Positions 36,547 to 48,184 of a stretch of DNA of 64,000 bases are shown piece by piece. The notes beneath the pieces were generated by a model, which was given only the letters and a program-made list of their open reading frames with translations, searched no databases and was not told the origin of the DNA. The DNA is from Lycium barbarum. Its lineage: Eukaryota > Streptophyta > Magnoliopsida > Solanales > Solanaceae. The stretch lies in assembly GCF_019175385.1 (NCBI RefSeq), contig NC_083341.1:60359800-60423799 (forward strand). Direction: 5' to 3'. The position numbers and the translations under genes were made by a program. Every line of letters starts with the position of its first letter. The first letter of the stretch is position 1.

Positions 36547-36859
36547 TGTTATGAAATATAGTAAATATAGAGTATGGATGTCCACTACACAAATATAATG
36601 CCTCTTCCATTATCTTCCACCATTTTAATGGATCTTCCACCATCTTAATGGTTCTTCCATTATCTTCCACCATCTTAATGGTTCTTCCATTATCTCATAT
36701 ATTGAATGCATATGTAGCACTATAAATAGAGGCATAAGTTTTCATATGGGATATACTTGAACACATTTGGATGAATAAGAAATCTCTCCTCTCTTGTTTC
36801 TCTATTTCTATTGTGTTCATCCTTTACTATTGTGACTCTTTTAGCTTCATTTTACAACA
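36547..36859 (+). repeat. 3' LTR of the copia element
   Basis: 313 bp. It matches the 5' LTR except for one C/T change and an extra copy of a 30-bp unit (the 'tcttccaccatcttaatgg' block at about 36630-36690), which is present twice here and once in the 5' LTR. Confidence 0.93.
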
Positions 36860-36864
36860 CCTAT

Positions 36865-38116
36865 TTATTTGTCACTTTGGTTAAAAATGATTGTTCGAAA
36901 ATATTTGTTATTTTATAAAAAAAATAAGATTCTTTTTCTATTTTACCCCTTACTCATACTCTAATGAATGTTCTAAAAAGAAGTGGAAAAAAGTAATTGA
37001 TAGTTCTGTCACGCTCTCAAATTGGGTGGAACGTGATTGACATCCAACCTGTACTACCCGTCGAGTGAATCATGTTCTAGCTGACTGATAGTTGCTACTA
37101 AACTTCACTGATTGCAGAATTGACAACTGTAAAGCATCATTTCTGGTAATATGTGGAGTTCTTAAAATTGTCCAATAGATTTATCATAGAGTCTAACGCA
37201 AAACATCCGAAATACTATGTCCACTAACAAGTCATGAGCCTCTAACAGAGAGCTGAATATATAAGTCTACAGCGCATTTCCCTGAGAATAGTAATATGTC
37301 TGAAACATAAAGTAAATTGAAAGGAACATGCCACTGCCGAAAAGAATCAACAGAGCTCATCAATGGGTCAATGATAACTGAATCTAGCCATATATCTCTT
37401 GACCTATATATGCAGTCTCAAATCTCAATACCTACCACCAAAAAGTAGATAGGCCAAAACATACTAAGTACCACCAATACAGTACTCAGTAAGTTTCACT
37501 GATGACCGCCTAGTGGGATACATTACTTTCTGAGTGAAGTTAATATTATGACATGCATTAAATAAATTCCAGTAATTCATAAATTAATACTGTAATCTGT
37601 TGAAGCTAAACATGAGATGAGTTATACATCTGAAATTGGTTTTATCAGAAATTATCTGTTTTGAAAAGTTTTATTGGTCATGCATACGTGCAACTGGGTC
37701 ATGTCTGGGGAGTGTCAGCCTATCTCCCAAAACAAACAATAACATCTACAAGTGTGGGGTAACCAAACCATGCCTCTTGGCACTCACATATTGGAAGCTT
37801 GACTACTTCTTCCGAGCTGAATATGATCACATTTATCTAAGCCTGAACTGAATCTAAGCAATACAAACAATTGCACATAAACAAGTAATTACATCTATTT
37901 AAACCATTCAATTACTTTTTTGAGATCTGAGCTAGCTAGATAAGCGGGAATATCTACCTATTTTTCTGCATTCTGTTCGAGATTTAGCTATCGGTTAAGA
38001 CATTGAGCCTTAAGTGCATACTTTCACCCATAACACTTAAGCTCAAAATATTCACATAGACAATTTTTTCTTATCAAAATACCAATTTATGAGAGTTTGA
38101 GGAACTAATCCCAGTA
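36865..38116. other. Repeat debris: Stowaway-like end and gypsy LTR fragment
   Basis: 36865-36990 (atttgtcactttggtta) looks like the other half of the Stowaway-like sequence into which the copia element inserted. From 37007 (TGTCACGC...) to about 38090 the order of words (gacatccaacctgtac, acagtactcagtaag, tgaccgcctagtggg) resembles a minus-orientation gypsy LTR fragment. No gene. Confidence 0.5.
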
Positions 38117-38363
38117 ATTTTTTTTTTAACTCAAAATTTTCATTTTGTTCATAACTGATGAGCAAAAAAGGATAGTTACAAAGTAACAACTCCCACAAGA
38201 GTAACAGACTACTCTTGCACTCCACAGAGGGGTTTCCTCTCTAACTACTAAGCTCTCAAAAGGATTTTGAACAAATGTTGAATCTGCAAATTAGAGAGAT
38301 TCACCATTTGATCTATACTCTATTAGCCAATACCAACTTTCTTTTTCCTAATCTTGAATTTGG

Positions 38364-39868
38364 TCATGCCATATCTATCCAATCTATAGGCCCCAATAGC
38401 AGTTTTAGGTAAGTGTTGAGGATCTTGGAAGACACTATTAGACCCTTAATTGAACCTTGTTTTGATAGAATACCTGCTACTGAGTTTGCTTCTATATAGC
38501 AATGTTGTGCTGAGCCTTCTAGTTTGTTCAATGCTTCTTGAATGTCTTGTGCCATCTGTTGAAATCTCCAAGAGGGTTTGCTGATGCCCTTGATCGTTTC
38601 CACCATTAGCTTATTTCCACCATTAGCTTTGAATCCATCTCTAGGATGATGTTTTTCAGCCTCAAATTTGAGCAATAATGAAGCCCGATTTGAGTAGCCT
38701 TGATCTCTGCGACATTGTTGCTGCATAATTCAATGGATTCAGAGTATGCTAGGATCATCTTTCCATCTTGATCTCTGATTATGCCTCCTGCTCCTGCTTT
38801 CATCAGTTCTCTTACAGAGCTCCCATCAGTGTTAAGTTTGAAATGTTGTCCTTGTGATCTGCTCCAATAAACTGGGATACTACTTACAGGTGCTGAGTAA
38901 TTACATGTAATAGCACAAATATCTTTCCAAGACAAGTGAAGGTTAATATGTGTAAAGTGTTTATACAGTAGGACTTTGACTTGAAAATTAACTTGATTGA
39001 TATTCTGTTTTACAGAGTAAGAAATCTACCCATACCTACTGGCACCTCTTCTTTTCCATAATTCCCAGTTTATGTACATAGTAAGTATGTTGCAAAGAGT
39101 TTTATGCAAAGCATGGGAATAGTGAGTTTCCAACCAGCTCCACATTAGCTGTTTCATGGAGCCCTTTTGCATCTTAATAGCTATAGGGTTAGCAAAAAAA
39201 CATCATATTCTTTCAGCAACTTCACCCTCCAATTGTTTCATATTGAAGGTTAGTACAACAATTACATCTAGAGACTACTTGTTGTCCAAATCTGGCCATC
39301 ATTTCATCCATAGGTAGCTTTCTTTTAATCATCCTCCAATTAAAAAAAGCAACCTTAAAGGGGATGGACTTATGCCAAAGGTTCTTCAAGGTATCATTTT
39401 TATTCCTCCGGTTCCTTGTGGGTTCTCTAATAGAAGCAGTGGAAAAGCTTCCATCATTATTCATTGTCCATATACAAGTGTCATGAAGTGTATTATCAAC
39501 ATTCTGGTTTTTGCCAATAAGACTTTGCAGATCAAGAGGGACAGTAGTTTCAAGCTTATTATTTCCTAGTTTTGGACCAGGTTCTAGGAGCTTAGCAAGA
39601 GGACCAAGGCCAGTCCAATTGTCCCACCAAAAAAGTGATGTGCCAGAGTTAATCTTCCAGAACATATGGGGCTCAGCAGTGTTTCTACATTCAAGAAATT
39701 CCTTCCAGCTGTGAGACTGACCTGAGCTCCAACATCTAGCTACAGAGTTAGTTCTTATGCAGTATTTAGATATCAAGTAATCAGCCCATAAACTTTTCTA
39801 GGTCCTAAATTTCCACCATCTTTTTAAAATAAAAGAGATTTGAATATATGCTAAGGCTTTTTATATAC
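38364..39868 (-). pseudogene. LINE C-terminal region: zinc-binding domain and RNase H
   Basis: Minus-strand blocks in order: FILKRWWKFRT, SLWADYLISKYC, then at 39776-39222 SLFWWDNWTGLGPLA, CIWTMNNDGSFSTASI, FKVAFFNWRMIKRKLPMDEMM and CNCCTN (zf-RVT type). A stretch with stops follows, then at 38935-38606 the plant LINE RNase H: FKLNTDGSSV, GAGGIIRDQDGKMILAYS, AEIKATQIGL, ILEMDSKLMVE, continuing in a shifted frame to 38364. Confidence 0.9.
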
Positions 39869-40928
39869 TGCACTACTCGTTATCTATCCTACTTTATACC
39901 AAATTTTCGCCCATGGTTAGAACACGTTACTCTACCTGTTCTAAGCTAGCATCTGCGGAATCATAAAGAACGAAAAGTAGAGACACAATAATTTTTACAT
40001 GGAAACCACCCGGCTCACAAGGGTGAAAAAACCACGACCTACACCTATGTGGGATTTTTTCCCAAACTTCACTACAACAGTGAGCCTGTGCAAGTTCAAG
40101 TTACAGCCACTGTAACATAGGAACTAAACTCTAATTCCTATCTTAACAATCTCCCTAGATTGTCGAGCCTACTCCAAGTTATCCCAACTTGAAGTTGAAT
40201 TTAACTACCATTTATACCTACAGTTGTTGCTTCTATGAAAGATGATAAAGGTACAACTCGATAAACAATCCTAATACACGAGTCTAGACTCAAGAACCAT
40301 AAAACATAAGCTCTATCAAACAGGATCTTCAATCGTTTTCTTTGTATTAGGGCGCACTTTAATAATCACAACTCTCAATCTCTTGATTTGACAGTTTTTG
40401 TTCAAGTTTTGAATTTTTCTCTTTGTGAGTGCGTGAAACTTCTTCATGGTATGACTTGGATATATATGGCTTTAGGTTATGCACCAAATCGGATAAACTC
40501 AACCCTACATAGTAAGGCCCATTATGAGAGTTAGGGTTTGAGTTGACTTGGGATTCCTTCCTTCAACGCGACTTCAGTGTCCTTGTAGAAGTCCGAAGTA
40601 TCTTAATAAATATGGCGAGAAATCCTGCAAACTTGTCCACCAAGTCTTTACCATAAAACACAAATCCTACTCCAAGTAGGACTATGATCTGGAACATGTT
40701 CTTGGACTTGGTTCTAGCACCTGCTTCTTTCGCCTCTGAATCTTCTCACTATCTGAGATAGAACATGTCCATCCACCTATTTCATCACCATTATCCAGCA
40801 ACAATCTCTGACCTTTTCTCACCTAGATCATCACCTGTATCTGAGATAAAATATGTTTGTATACCTGGTTCACTTGCCTCGTTTGTTTACTTTGTCAATC
40901 ATAAGAACTTACATGCTTTATGCCAACA
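39869..40928 (-). mobile_element. Solo-LTR remnant related to the 41.4-51.6 kb copia LTR
   Basis: About 1.06 kb that aligns word by word with the copia LTRs at 41403 and 49976 (gttactctacctgttctaag, tttttacatggaaaccacc, aggaacta-tctaattcctatctt). It ends at 40928 with the same ...atgccaaca terminus. It is shorter than those 1.6-kb LTRs, so it is a diverged or internally deleted copy. The exact left end and TSD were not fixed. It interrupts the LINE. Confidence 0.75.
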
Positions 40929-41402
40929 ACTTTGAACCCCAATCCATCCTCTTCTTTAGGATAGCAAAGGTTTTTCCAAGCACTCCAATGGTACTTGTTT
41001 TTCCCTTCACTTTGACCCCAAAAGAAATTTGCAAAGTATTTCTCAATTAGTTTTAGAACAGTTTTAGGTGGAGATATAACAACCAATAGATGTAAAGTTT
41101 CAGATTGAAGAACCTGCTGAATAATAATAGATTTGCCACCATGTGATAGTAAGTTTACTTACCAACCTCCAATCATCTTAAGAATTTTAGTAGTGATATC
41201 AGCAAAATATATAGTGGATTCTTTTCCTCCCAGTGTAAATAGGACAACCAAGGTAAGTGAAAGGAAAATTACCTGGATTGAAGCCTGTCATTTCAGAAAT
41301 TCTTCTGAGAGTACCTTTAGATGCATGAGATGCAATTAGGAAGCTGCTCTTACCAGTATTGACCTTTTACTCTGACACCTCTTCAGTTTCCTTAAAAAGG
41401 TC
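40929..41402 (-). pseudogene. LINE reverse transcriptase, C-terminal part
   Basis: Directly continues the RT across the copia insertion: EETEEVSE-stop-KVNTGKSSFLIASH, GNFPLTYLGCPIYTG, then at 41086-40895 LIEKYFANFFWGQSEGKNKYHWSAWKNLCYPKEEDGLGFK. These are the standard blocks after the YADD motif in plant LINEs. Confidence 0.88.
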
Positions 41403-43001
41403 TGTTGTAGTTGCACGACCTAAGTGTTTATCCTGATCAATACCTAATTTTCACCTAAGGATAGAACACGTTGCTCTACCTGTTCTACATACGTGTTTGC
41501 AAAATAATGAACGGGAAACTAAAGGACACAATGGTTTTTACATGGAACCACCCGTCCCACAAAGGTGATAAAAACTGCGACCTACACCTTTGTAGGATTT
41601 TTCCAAAACTCCACTACAATGATGAGCCTCCGCAAATTCAAGTTACAACTTCTGTAACCTAGGAACTAACATCTAATTCCTATCTTCCTAATCAACCTCT
41701 AACTAGCAAGCAACCTTCAAGTTGATCTCCAACTTGAAGATGAATTTATAATGTTTTTGTACTAACTTGACTGCTTCTAATAAAGTGGATAAAGTACTAC
41801 TCGATATCACAACCTAATACAAGTTTTCTAGTCTTAAGAAGTGGAAAACAATATACAGTAGAACTACTCCTTCAATCTTTCTTCTTGCACTAGGGACGTA
41901 CGCCTGGATTCTTGAATATTCTTGATATATCTTTCGATCGCTCAATATTCTGAATTCTATCTTTATGGGTGCGCAAACCTTTTTCGTGGTAAGACTTGGA
42001 TATTTATAGCATTGAGTGCATAGAAGGTCGGCAAACACAAAACTCTCTTTGAGTAGGCCCATGAGATGTTAGGGTTTGTATTGGATTTGGATTCTTGCAT
42101 TGTTGAGTCCATTTCTTGTCCTTGTAGAAGTCTTACTAATCCCAATAAATATGGCTATGAAATCTGCATACTTGACCGCCAAGTCTTTACCATAAATCTG
42201 CAAATCCTAGTTACTGTAGGACTTTCACTGGAACATGTTCACCAACCTATTTTATCCACCTGGTTTGTCTGTCTTTGAATCTCTGCCCTGTCTGAGAAGG
42301 AACTTGTTCATAAACCTGTTTCATCTTCCCCTTCGCGTTCATTCCTGCAACTCTGTCTTGAGTCTGCTTTTATGCTGGATGACGGAACATGTTGACAGTC
42401 ATGTTTAATTAATCATGTGTTGCTCTGTGTCTGTCTTCTTCTTTATTTAGATTTATTCATTGCCGGAATAAATCATGTCTTCAGTCTTTTCTAGCTCTTT
42501 GACTTTGATCATGTTCTTTTTCTATGTTGGAACATGTTTGCAGACCTGGTTGATATGTTTTGTCTGCAACTCTCTTTACTTGAAAATTTTCTTCTGAACA
42601 TTGTTCTATAAGTCTTAAGTCACCTTCACATTCTCTTCTTATGATCTCTTCACGTCTGGGTCTTCATCCACTGCACGTGATAACCTAAATCATTCCTCTA
42701 CTGCAATTGTTGACTCTTTTGATATAACATCTTTTCATGCTTGTTCTATTCTTCAATGAACTGCTCTAGGACTGAGTCATCTTTATCTCTTTTGCTCTGC
42801 ATCTGTCTATGTGATAGATCATATACTTGGACCAGTTCCAACCATCCTGCTTGCTTGCATATCACTGTATTTGGAATATTTTTTAAACCTCAACCATCAT
42901 CTGTCTAGCATTGTTCAAATACTTTGTCTGGACATGGTTTCTTTGCATTGTAGTTTCACTTTGTCAATCATCAAAATTTCACACATGGCTTTATGCCAAC
43001 A
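41403..43001 (-). repeat. 3' LTR of the large copia element
   Basis: 1599 bp. It shares long collinear stretches with 49976-51569, for example ttgctctacctgttcta, gttcaccaacct and catcatctgtctag blocks. Confidence 0.85.
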
Positions 43002-43017
43002 AATTTCCCCTTTTTGA

Positions 43018-44057
43018 TAATGATAAACCTTGTGCTTCTTACACTATGTACAACTTGTTCCAAACATTCTCATAGCTTCAAATTTGAACTAAGATTAAAC
43101 TATGTTAGCGCATGAGTCATAAAGCAAGTAAGCACACACATATTCCCCTTTTTTGGCATCATTAAAAAGTAACCTCAGATTATGGCCAGTAAATTTTAAT
43201 CAATATTGAACTCATGGCCACTGGGGCTATCACATATATACAAGATAAGAACATTTACTTATTAAGTCAAAATAACATTCATGTCACATAAATAAGGCAC
43301 TGATTTGTAAGATATGCAATAGTTTTTTTTCTCATTAGCTTCAACAAGTACAATTCAAGTCCCTTGAGTACAATCATACACAACAGATCATTTGTACTTA
43401 GACTTGAGACCTAAATACTATGATTTATACATGGATAAAATTAGAGAGAACCTAGTCACTTGGAAAGCGAATGTGACCAATGTGGAAGTTACAATCTAAG
43501 TCATAGGGAATTCTAGCTGGGAGGTGCAGAATGAATTTGGTTGGAAGGAGAGGATATCTCTTCGTCTAGTTCCCGGTAATCTTCATTTGAATCATTCCCT
43601 TCTCTTGGTCTACCCTTTCCCCCAAGAAGACCCACCGTATTTTTTCACCGGTTTTGTCTATGAGGACCAAGATCCGGGGCTGCTCTTCTTTCCTAGACGG
43701 TGGAGGGTTCTTATATGTTTTAACCTACTCCTTTTTCGTAATTTCCCGATTGTATTATTTTGTGATGAGCTAGCGATGTCAAACAATTCATTCTCTCGAG
43801 GAATTATTTTATCACTGATCTTTTCCATATTCTTCCCTACTCTGGAGTTTTTCATGTATTTCCCTTTTCTATGAGCTCCAACCTATTTTCTTCCTCTTTT
43901 CACCTTTTCAGTTGGTGTATGTATCTGTATAATAAGGAAGGGTGGATTAACAAGGGTGACATGAAGAATATAATCTGATTTTGAGGAATCAAGAGAGTTT
44001 GTGAAAGGAAGAGGTTGACGCTTGTGACCCATTTACCTCTGTTGAACTTTCCTTGAT
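43018..44057 (-). other. Copia internal region without recognised coding
   Basis: Non-coding part of the large copia element between the polypurine tract and the nested solo LTR. Open frames here (for example 43524-43874 plus, 43900-44097 minus) show no known motif. Confidence 0.45.
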
Positions 44058-46719
44058 CCCTATTAGTGTGATTTTGACCTGCAGGGATGGATGGCACAGT
44101 TCGCGAGGTAGTTGGGTGAGATTTATGATGACTTTTGTGAAATAGAGCCTTAAAGTGAAAAATATTTGACCGATAGTTGACTTTTGGGTAAAAAAATATT
44201 TTTTAAAAATTCGGTGATTTCGAGAGGTCTGGATGATCGATTATCACTTAGTGGGATGTTCAGTTCGATTCCCGAGGCACTTAGGAGAGTTTTGGGTTAT
44301 TGGTTGGAAAGTTGACCTAAGGCCATTGGGTGTTGACCTGGTCAAATAGACCCCCGTAGGGAATTTCAAGACCATGAGTGAGTCTGTAGCATATTTTTAT
44401 GTATTATTGCATGTCTGGTTTGTATTTGGGAGGTCTCGGGTGATTGTCGAATTTTGAGATTAAGTTAATGAAAAGCCAGGATTATTCTGTTGTCTGGTGT
44501 CCGCCGTAGCGGCACTATGTGCGCGGTAGCGGTCCCGCTATAGCGAGTACCGGCCGCTATGGCGAGTGTGTTGGTTTTGTGGTGAGTCGCCACAACGGAC
44601 GAGGATCCACTGTAGCGGACTCGTGACAACGAGAAGAAGGTCGTTGTGGCGGGCTAGCTGTACCGGACCGTCAATCGCTACAACGAACGACGAGACCAAA
44701 ATCTTTTTTAATGCGTAGTTAAAGCCCTTCATTTTCTATCCTTATGTGTATTGTTCCTAAGCATCCTTGAGGCAATTTGAGGATGTTTCAACCATATTTC
44801 TCTTGAGGGTAAGTTCTCTAACCTAGATTTCAATCTTTTACCTTTCCTAAACTTGAATCTATGCTAGAAAATCTATAGAACTTAAGAAGGAAGATGGGTT
44901 TTAATGTTTACTTCATTATTTGAGTTTTATTCTTTCTAAATGTAATTTGTTTGTGGATTTGACTAATCTAAGCATGAAATTTGATAAATTAGGGACTAAT
45001 AGGCTTGAATCTTCCATTTATGTTAATGAATTGAATGATTAAAAGTTAGGGTTTATACACAAATTGAGGGTTTTGATTTGAATGATGAAATTGACCTAAT
45101 CTTGATTTAATTTAGCAATTGAATAGTAGGATCGAACCTCTAGAATGTTGGGTTGTCGATTTCACCTTTGAAATAACCGTTTTGCCCTTGTGGGCCTGTT
45201 TTCTCCTTTCCCATAGTTGATTTTGATTCAAAAGATAGTATAGCAATATGGGTATCGTTGCTTCTTATTTCTAACTTAGAATTCAATAATGGATAGACTT
45301 TGAGTACTTGGAGGTTCTCTGAAAAGGCAAGGCGAAGGTTTGATTGTTCGTGGCTCCCGCTCGGCTGCCAGGTAGGTTATGGTTTACCTTATGGTTAGAC
45401 TTCGATTAGAGAATCATATGTATAATTAACGATTATAAAAAAAACAGCTTGTTACACCTTCGGGTATGCAGTTGGGATGGATTACCTAGGTTGGTACTAT
45501 TGTTTGATTGTGGGCTTGTTGCCTTGTTGTGATCTATTGGTTTGTTGCCACGTGTGTGATATTAGACTTGATACTTAGTCGCCTTATCGTGATTGTGAAA
45601 TTGCTATCCCTCACTTATTGGGTATTATCTTGGATAGAGGAAAGAACTTGGCTTATTATTGATATTAAGATATTTGTTGATGTGTGGTATGATTGATTTG
45701 ATATGTTATCATTGATCATTGATCATTGATATTATGCATAACACTCATTCTCATCTTTCATGATACACTGATATGAGCTGAGACTTGGTATTGGGTGATG
45801 ATGAGAGAGATAAGAGGCCGATGCCTGAGGTCTGTATCGGGATAGAGAAAGTGTGTGATGCCCGAGGTCTGTTTCGGGATTGCGAGAGTGGTACATGGAC
45901 TTCGCGGGTCCCCCAAGGTCATGACTGTCGAGGCGTAGAGGTATTTCGCCCGGAGCATGTGTGTATAGAGATTACGTTGGCCATTGCATATCATTGCATT
46001 GCATATGCATTCATTATCATCATCTCATTTTACATCTATTGATCGGATTTGTTGGTTGTACTTCTATTTGTGGTTATTATGAGGAATTGTGGGAAACTTG
46101 GCAGAATTGTGTTTAGATGCTTCACTATAGGCTATGATTCGACTATTTGATCTTTTTGTACTTGAGTTGCTATTCTTGAGTTGTGTTGTGTTTATACTTG
46201 AATGTGAGCATGTCTATTCTTCAGTCTCTTACTTTATATATGTTAGCTAACTGTTGCCGGCCTATGATACCAACCAGTACATAGTATTTGTACTGTTACT
46301 ACCTTGCTGCATTTTTTTAAGAGTGCAGAGTACGTGACAGGTTCCACATCTACTCCTCGTGACTGATTCCCGAGGCCTTTGTTGTCGAGTGTCTAGGGTG
46401 AACACATTGATGGATCTGCAGCCCGGAGACTTTTCATTCTTACTTGTCTTATCTTGTTACTCCGAGACTTTCTTATTTTGAGACTTGTACTTATTCCAAA
46501 CTAGTTGATGTAGTAGTGGCTCTTGTACTGTCTTTAGACCAGATTCCTTACGGTTGCATTAGTATTATATTCTGCACTTATTTATATTTACGTTTGAGAT
46601 TATATTTCTATTGTCCTATTTACTTTATTGTTGTTGAATTAACGATTTGTGAAAGGGTTCCCCTACTAAGGTGGGAATCGGTAGGTGCCCGCACGACTAA
46701 GGGATTTTGGGTCGTGACA
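44058..46719 (+). mobile_element. gypsy solo LTR inside the copia element
   Basis: Ends ...tttgggtcgtgaca at 46719, the 3' terminus of a common Solanaceae gypsy LTR family; the sequence after it has no primer-binding site, so no internal domain is attached. TTGAT follows (46720-46724) and also sits at 44053-44057, giving a 5-bp duplication. The copia sequence reads continuously across when the insert is removed. The left terminus is not clean: TG starts only at 44067, so 9 bp are unexplained. The interior has a palindrome-rich patch at 44505-44690. Confidence 0.75.
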
Positions 46720-48184
46720 TTGATCGAAACCTAAAGAGAGATCAGCCATTTTGTTTTCAGTTTGGTTCTGTGGTGAGGGACTTAGATGAGTTGTAGCAGG
46801 TTTATGTAGTGATGAAAGGGGCAACTGATGAGTCTTTTTGAGAAGAGTGTGATTTGTAGTTGTGGCTTTTTCAAGATTATCATCATGACTCACTTTTTCT
46901 CTTCTCAATACACTCTTAATGATGGCTAGATTAGACTAGGATAGGGAGAATAGGTTGTCCAAGTTGTTCCATGATCTGAGCATATAATGGACTATAGGGA
47001 AAAGAATACATACCTGGAGCATTTGCTAACCATATGCAATCTTTGATTTTAAGCCTGCGTCTGTGACTGTCATGATGTTAGACTTTAAGAAGATCATGAA
47101 CCTATCATGGTATAGGACATAAAATCAAATGTACATGACTGAGTAAGATATTTTGATTACTTGAAGAACCACAGAGTCTGAGACAGTATTCTTAGCCAAA
47201 TTTTAAGGATCCTATGTGCTGCTTTTATCATTCCCAACATTAACACAATTCTTTCTTTTATAAGCTATTTGGGGAGACTTCTTCAATATTGTCAGTCACC
47301 TTGAGCTAAGCTGGAGATCTAGCAGTATTGACATGTATTTCTATTTCATAAGAAATGGACATGCTAGACTCCTTAGTTTTGTCTATAATAAATGCTAAGC
47401 ATGGTACAAAACCTCACCACATGTTTTTGCCTTTACCAAGAATTGTGCCTTCCAGTTTTGCTTCCTTTGTGATTCTGAGTTTCAGCCCTTATTCTCTGGA
47501 GTGGACAATACATGTTCCAATTGACCATCTTCTTTTATTTTTGGGAACAAGTTCTTGAACCTGTTTGATGGACATAGAAGTAATCGCAATTCTGTTTATC
47601 CTTCAATTTGCTCTTATGGACAATTGTTTTCTCCCTTATTCCAAATCTTGCTTTTGACACAATCTCATCACTTAAAGCTTGTTCGTTATTGGTATGACTC
47701 CTCCCAAGGCTTTCATCCTTGACTATTCATCTTTCCTTGTAAGTGTCGTGGCCTTGATTTTATTCCATAGTGGCCACATCGGATGTTCTCCATGTCTTTG
47801 TGCATTATTCTTTCTTCATAGTTAGGTGTTTTCTTCATCTTCGTTTTTCACTTGAGGTCCTGCTTATAATGTTTTGCTAGTCTTTTAGTGGTGTACTAGG
47901 TTCATCTACTTGTTTCATCCAAGGTTCCCTCTGTCTAATTGTCTTCTCATTTAAGTGAATTGAATGAAATTTCTTGTGCAACATCCTTCTTTTCCTTATT
48001 ATGAGAGTGAGCAGAATTAATTTTGTAATTCTTTTTTTGACTTGAGCAAGCACTATTCAGAGGTCATTATAGCTTGCTCTTCTGCTTCTTTTACCTGCAA
48101 AAACATTCATGCATTAGTTTTAGGCACTTGGGAAAGCTTGGGTCCTTTTCCTTTGATCATCGGCTGGATTAGCTCTTTCTTTGT
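46720..48184 (-). other. Copia internal region downstream of gag, no pol motifs
   Basis: Expected to hold protease, integrase and RT in a complete copia element, but none of the motifs (DSG, HxH-CxxC, YVDD, KARLVA) could be found in any frame. Only short, stop-rich frames remain. Confidence 0.5.

Larger units (their letters stand above)
31032..36859 (+). mobile_element. Ty1/copia LTR retrotransposon, 5.8 kb, with perfect TSD
   Basis: Two LTRs (31032-31314 and 36547-36859) start TGTTATG and end ACAACA. The element is flanked by a perfect 5-bp duplication CCTAT (31027-31031 and 36860-36864). A purine-rich tract (aagggggag, ending 36546) precedes the 3' LTR, and cgttatcagcacgag just inside the 5' LTR is the presumed primer-binding site. 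Gene order gag, protease, integrase, reverse transcriptase, RNase H is copia-type. The LTRs differ by one substitution plus one 30-bp tandem copy, which suggests a recent insertion, yet gag has a stop, and pol a stop, a frameshift and a deletion. It was probably mobilised by proteins from another copy. Confidence 0.95.

Noticed and set aside
45785..46042. Plus-strand frame in the 44-46.7 kb region
   Set aside because: It lies within the gypsy solo LTR and shows no protein motif.
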